Shown here: one piece after another, positions 12,488 through 14,039 of the stretch
Numbering within the stretch: position 1 is the stretch's first letter
Layout of the letters: each line of letters starts with the position of its first letter
Origin: Firmicutes bacterium UBA6418
GTDB lineage: Bacteria; Bacillota; Clostridia; Peptostreptococcales; Anaerovoracaceae
Assembly (NCBI GenBank): GCA_002439735.1
Contig: DJPG01000055.1
Coordinates: 1 to 14,039 of the forward strand
Direction of reading: 5' to 3'
Length of the DNA: 14,039 nt
The notes under the pieces: generated by a model
What the model saw: only the letters and a program-made list of their open reading frames with translations
The model's database searches: none
Told to the model about the DNA's origin: nothing
Made by a program: the position numbers and the translations under genes

Positions 12488-13618
12488 ATGGAAGATTTGA
12501 AAAAAATACGGGAAAAGATTACAGAAATTGACAACCAGATGGCAGGCCTGTTTGAAGCACGGATGCAGCAGGTCGCCAAGGTTGCGGAATATAAACGGGA
12601 AAACGGGCTGCCGATCTTCGATCCAAAGCGGGAGGCAGAGGTCATTGCCAAGGGGGAGGCGCGGGTCACGGATCCGGAGCTGAAGCCTTATTACGGAAAG
12701 TTTCTGCAGGAGGTGATGGCAGTTTCACGCCGTTATCAGGCGCGGCTTTTGGAGGGACTGCGCGTGGCATACTGCGGTACCGAGGGCGCGTTCGCGCATA
12801 TCGCGGCGAATCGGATCTTTCCGATGGGGCAGAAGATCGCTTACAGCGGTTTCCCGAAAGCCTATGAGGCAGTCGTCCGCGGGGAATGCGACTGCGCGGT
12901 GCTGCCGGTCGAAAACAGCTTCGCAGGTGACGTGGATCAGGTCAATGACCTGATGTTTACGGGGCCGCTGCACATCAACGGTATGTATGATCTGGCCGTA
13001 ACGCATGATCTTTTGACCGTGCCGGGAGCGACGCTTGCGGATATCAAGATGGTGGTCAGCCATCCGCAGGCTCTGTCCCAGTGCGAAAAGTTTATCCGCG
13101 AGCATGGACTTGCGGAGATTGAATATTCCAATACGGCGCTGGCAGCAGCTTATGTCCGCGAGCAGAATGATAAGAGCATTGCGGCGATTGCCAGCGCGGA
13201 GTCGGCAAAGATGGCAGGTCTTTCAGTATTGGCGGCAGGCATCAATGACGACCGCTCCAACACGACGCGTTTTGCGGTCTTTTCGGCAGCAGACAGCCGA
13301 ACCTCCGGCAACAACGGGAATACCTTCTTTTCTCTGGTGTTCACGGCACGCAACGAGGCCGGAGCGCTGGCTGAGGCTTTGAACATCATCGGGCGGCACG
13401 GCTTCAATATGCGGACGCTGCGGTCGCGCCCGATGAAAGATCTCTTATGGCAGTATTACTTCTATGTGGAGGCCGCGGGCGATATTTACAGTCCGAACGG
13501 ACAGGTCTGCGTGGAGGAAATGAAAAGCTGCTGTGATAAGATCAAGATCGTCGGTGCGTACAATGCGCTGAGCGCGCAGGAGGTTCCGGAACCGGAAACA
13601 CAGGAGGTGAAGCTGTGA
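12488..13618 (+). CDS. pheA: Bifunctional chorismate mutase/prephenate dehydratase (P-protein)
   Basis: The protein has 376 residues from the ATG at 12488, which has GTGGGAG (12474-12480 area) seven bases upstream. The frame is open 33 codons further, but that part is GC-rich hairpin sequence. The AroQ chorismate mutase domain spans about 1-88: IREKITEIDNQM, FEARMQQVAKVAEYKR with Arg25 and Lys36, and Arg48-Glu49. Prephenate dehydratase spans about 92-268: AYCGTEGAFAHIAA, DCAVLPVENSFAGDV, SHPQALSQC, and the catalytic SNTTRF (258-263; usually NTTRF). An ACT domain (about 280-360) contains AGALAEAL, but RSRP where ESRP is usual. It converts chorismate via prephenate to phenylpyruvate, with feedback by phenylalanine through ACT. 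The stop overlaps the aroB GTG by four bases. Confidence 0.93.
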   Translation: MEDLKKIREKITEIDNQMAGLFEARMQQVAKVAEYKRENGLPIFDPKREAEVIAKGEARVTDPELKPYYGKFLQEVMAVSRRYQARLLEGLRVAYCGTEGAFAHIAANRIFPMGQKIAYSGFPKAYEAVVRGECDCAVLPVENSFAGDVDQVNDLMFTGPLHINGMYDLAVTHDLLTVPGATLADIKMVVSHPQALSQCEKFIREHGLAEIEYSNTALAAAYVREQNDKSIAAIASAESAKMAGLSVLAAGINDDRSNTTRFAVFSAADSRTSGNNGNTFFSLVFTARNEAGALAEALNIIGRHGFNMRTLRSRPMKDLLWQYYFYVEAAGDIYSPNGQVCVEEMKSCCDKIKIVGAYNALSAQEVPEPETQEVKL

Positions 13619-14039
13619 AAATTGACGTAAAGCTGGGGCATGACAGCTACCCGATCCGGATCGAGCGGGGCGTACTGGCGAAAGCGGATCAACTGCTGAA
13701 CCTTGCGCGACGGGTACTGATCGTAACTGACGACGGTGTGCCTGCGCAGTATGCGCAGCAGGTCTTGCATGCCTGTGAGGCAGCAAAGGGCGCAGGTTTT
13801 TTGCTCACGCTGCCGCAGGGCGAGGCAAGCAAAACACTCGCCAATTTCGAAATGCTTTGCCGTGTGATGCTGGAACACGGCTTTACCCGCCAGGACTGCG
13901 TGACGGCAGTCGGAGGCGGCGTTGTTGGCGATCTGGCCGGATTTGCGGCAGCCTGCTATATGCGGGGCATTGATTTTTACAATATTCCGACCACCTTGCT
14001 TTCACAGGTGGACTCTTCGGTCGGCGGCAAGACGGCGGT
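13615..14039 (+). CDS. aroB: 3-dehydroquinate synthase, N-terminal part (runs off the window)
   Basis: Starts at the GTG at 13615, inside the pheA stop (GTGA overlap), with AGGAGGTG (13602-13609) five bases upstream; this implies translational coupling. The 141 visible codons hold AroB hallmarks: the beta-strand start IDVKLGHDSYPIRI, VLIVTDDGV (NAD-side strand), LPQGEASKTL, AVGGGVVGDLAGFAAACYMRG, and IPTTLLSQVDSSVGGKTA at the edge. The enzyme turns DAHP into 3-dehydroquinate with NAD and a metal ion, the second step of the shikimate pathway. The metal-binding Glu/His residues lie beyond the window. Its place after pheA marks an aromatic amino acid operon that probably continues to the right. 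Confidence 0.95.
   Translation, partial: MKIDVKLGHDSYPIRIERGVLAKADQLLNLARRVLIVTDDGVPAQYAQQVLHACEAAKGAGFLLTLPQGEASKTLANFEMLCRVMLEHGFTRQDCVTAVGGGVVGDLAGFAAACYMRGIDFYNIPTTLLSQVDSSVGGKTA

Noticed and set aside
12384..12500. Small frame or 33-codon pheA extension over the gap before pheA
   Set aside because: No Shine-Dalgarno sequence before the ATG at 12384 or for the longer pheA start; the sequence is dominated by hairpins, and the ATG at 12488 has a good RBS.
1..14039. tRNA, rRNA, CRISPR array, insertion sequence ends or prophage genes
   Set aside because: None seen on reading through the window; apart from the Rpn family gene there is no mobile-element protein and no regular repeat array.

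Overview
The window looks like chromosomal DNA of a spore-forming, moderately GC-rich Clostridia/Firmicutes bacterium. The evidence is a full SpoIID sporulation transglycosylase, a class III (Firmicutes-type) fructose-1,6-bisphosphatase, strong AGGAGG-type ribosome binding sites, and the surface-protein tail at the left edge. I cannot name the species.

Layout: (1) 1-138 is the 3' end of a probable secreted or surface protein. A 478-base gene-free stretch follows (139-616), holding a near-consensus promoter, a terminator about 75 bases after its start point, several small hairpins, and a second near-consensus promoter. (2) 617-1477 is an Rpn/PD-(D/E)XK nuclease-transposase family gene, visibly more AT-rich than its neighbours, ending in a strong, probably bidirectional terminator (1496-1547). 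(3) 1574-7492, minus strand, is a likely five-gene operon read right to left: GtrA-like membrane protein, TetR regulator (ATGA overlap), class III aminotransferase, FGGY carbohydrate kinase, and a double-domain class II aldolase. One promoter (7543-7571) overlaps two matching inverted repeats, which suggests TetR autorepression of the whole unit. (4) 7815-8912 is spoIID, with a sigma-E-like promoter upstream. (5) 9090-11039 is class III fbp, with its own promoter and an adjacent perfect palindrome. (6) 11168-14039 is an aromatic amino acid cluster: aminotransferase, pheA (chorismate mutase/prephenate dehydratase with ACT domain) and the start of aroB. It is preceded by a structured leader (11041-11133) with two competing folds.

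The least ordinary part is the minus-strand operon. Kinase plus class II aldolase is the usual end of a fucose/rhamnose-type pathway, but here a glutamate-1-semialdehyde-mutase-like aminotransferase stands where an isomerase or dehydrogenase is expected. I infer a catabolic route in which an amino group is removed or moved, the product is phosphorylated, and the phosphate ester is cleaved. The substrate is unknown. The second notable element is the alternative-fold RNA ahead of the aromatic genes, which looks like a terminator/antiterminator switch that I cannot assign to a known class.
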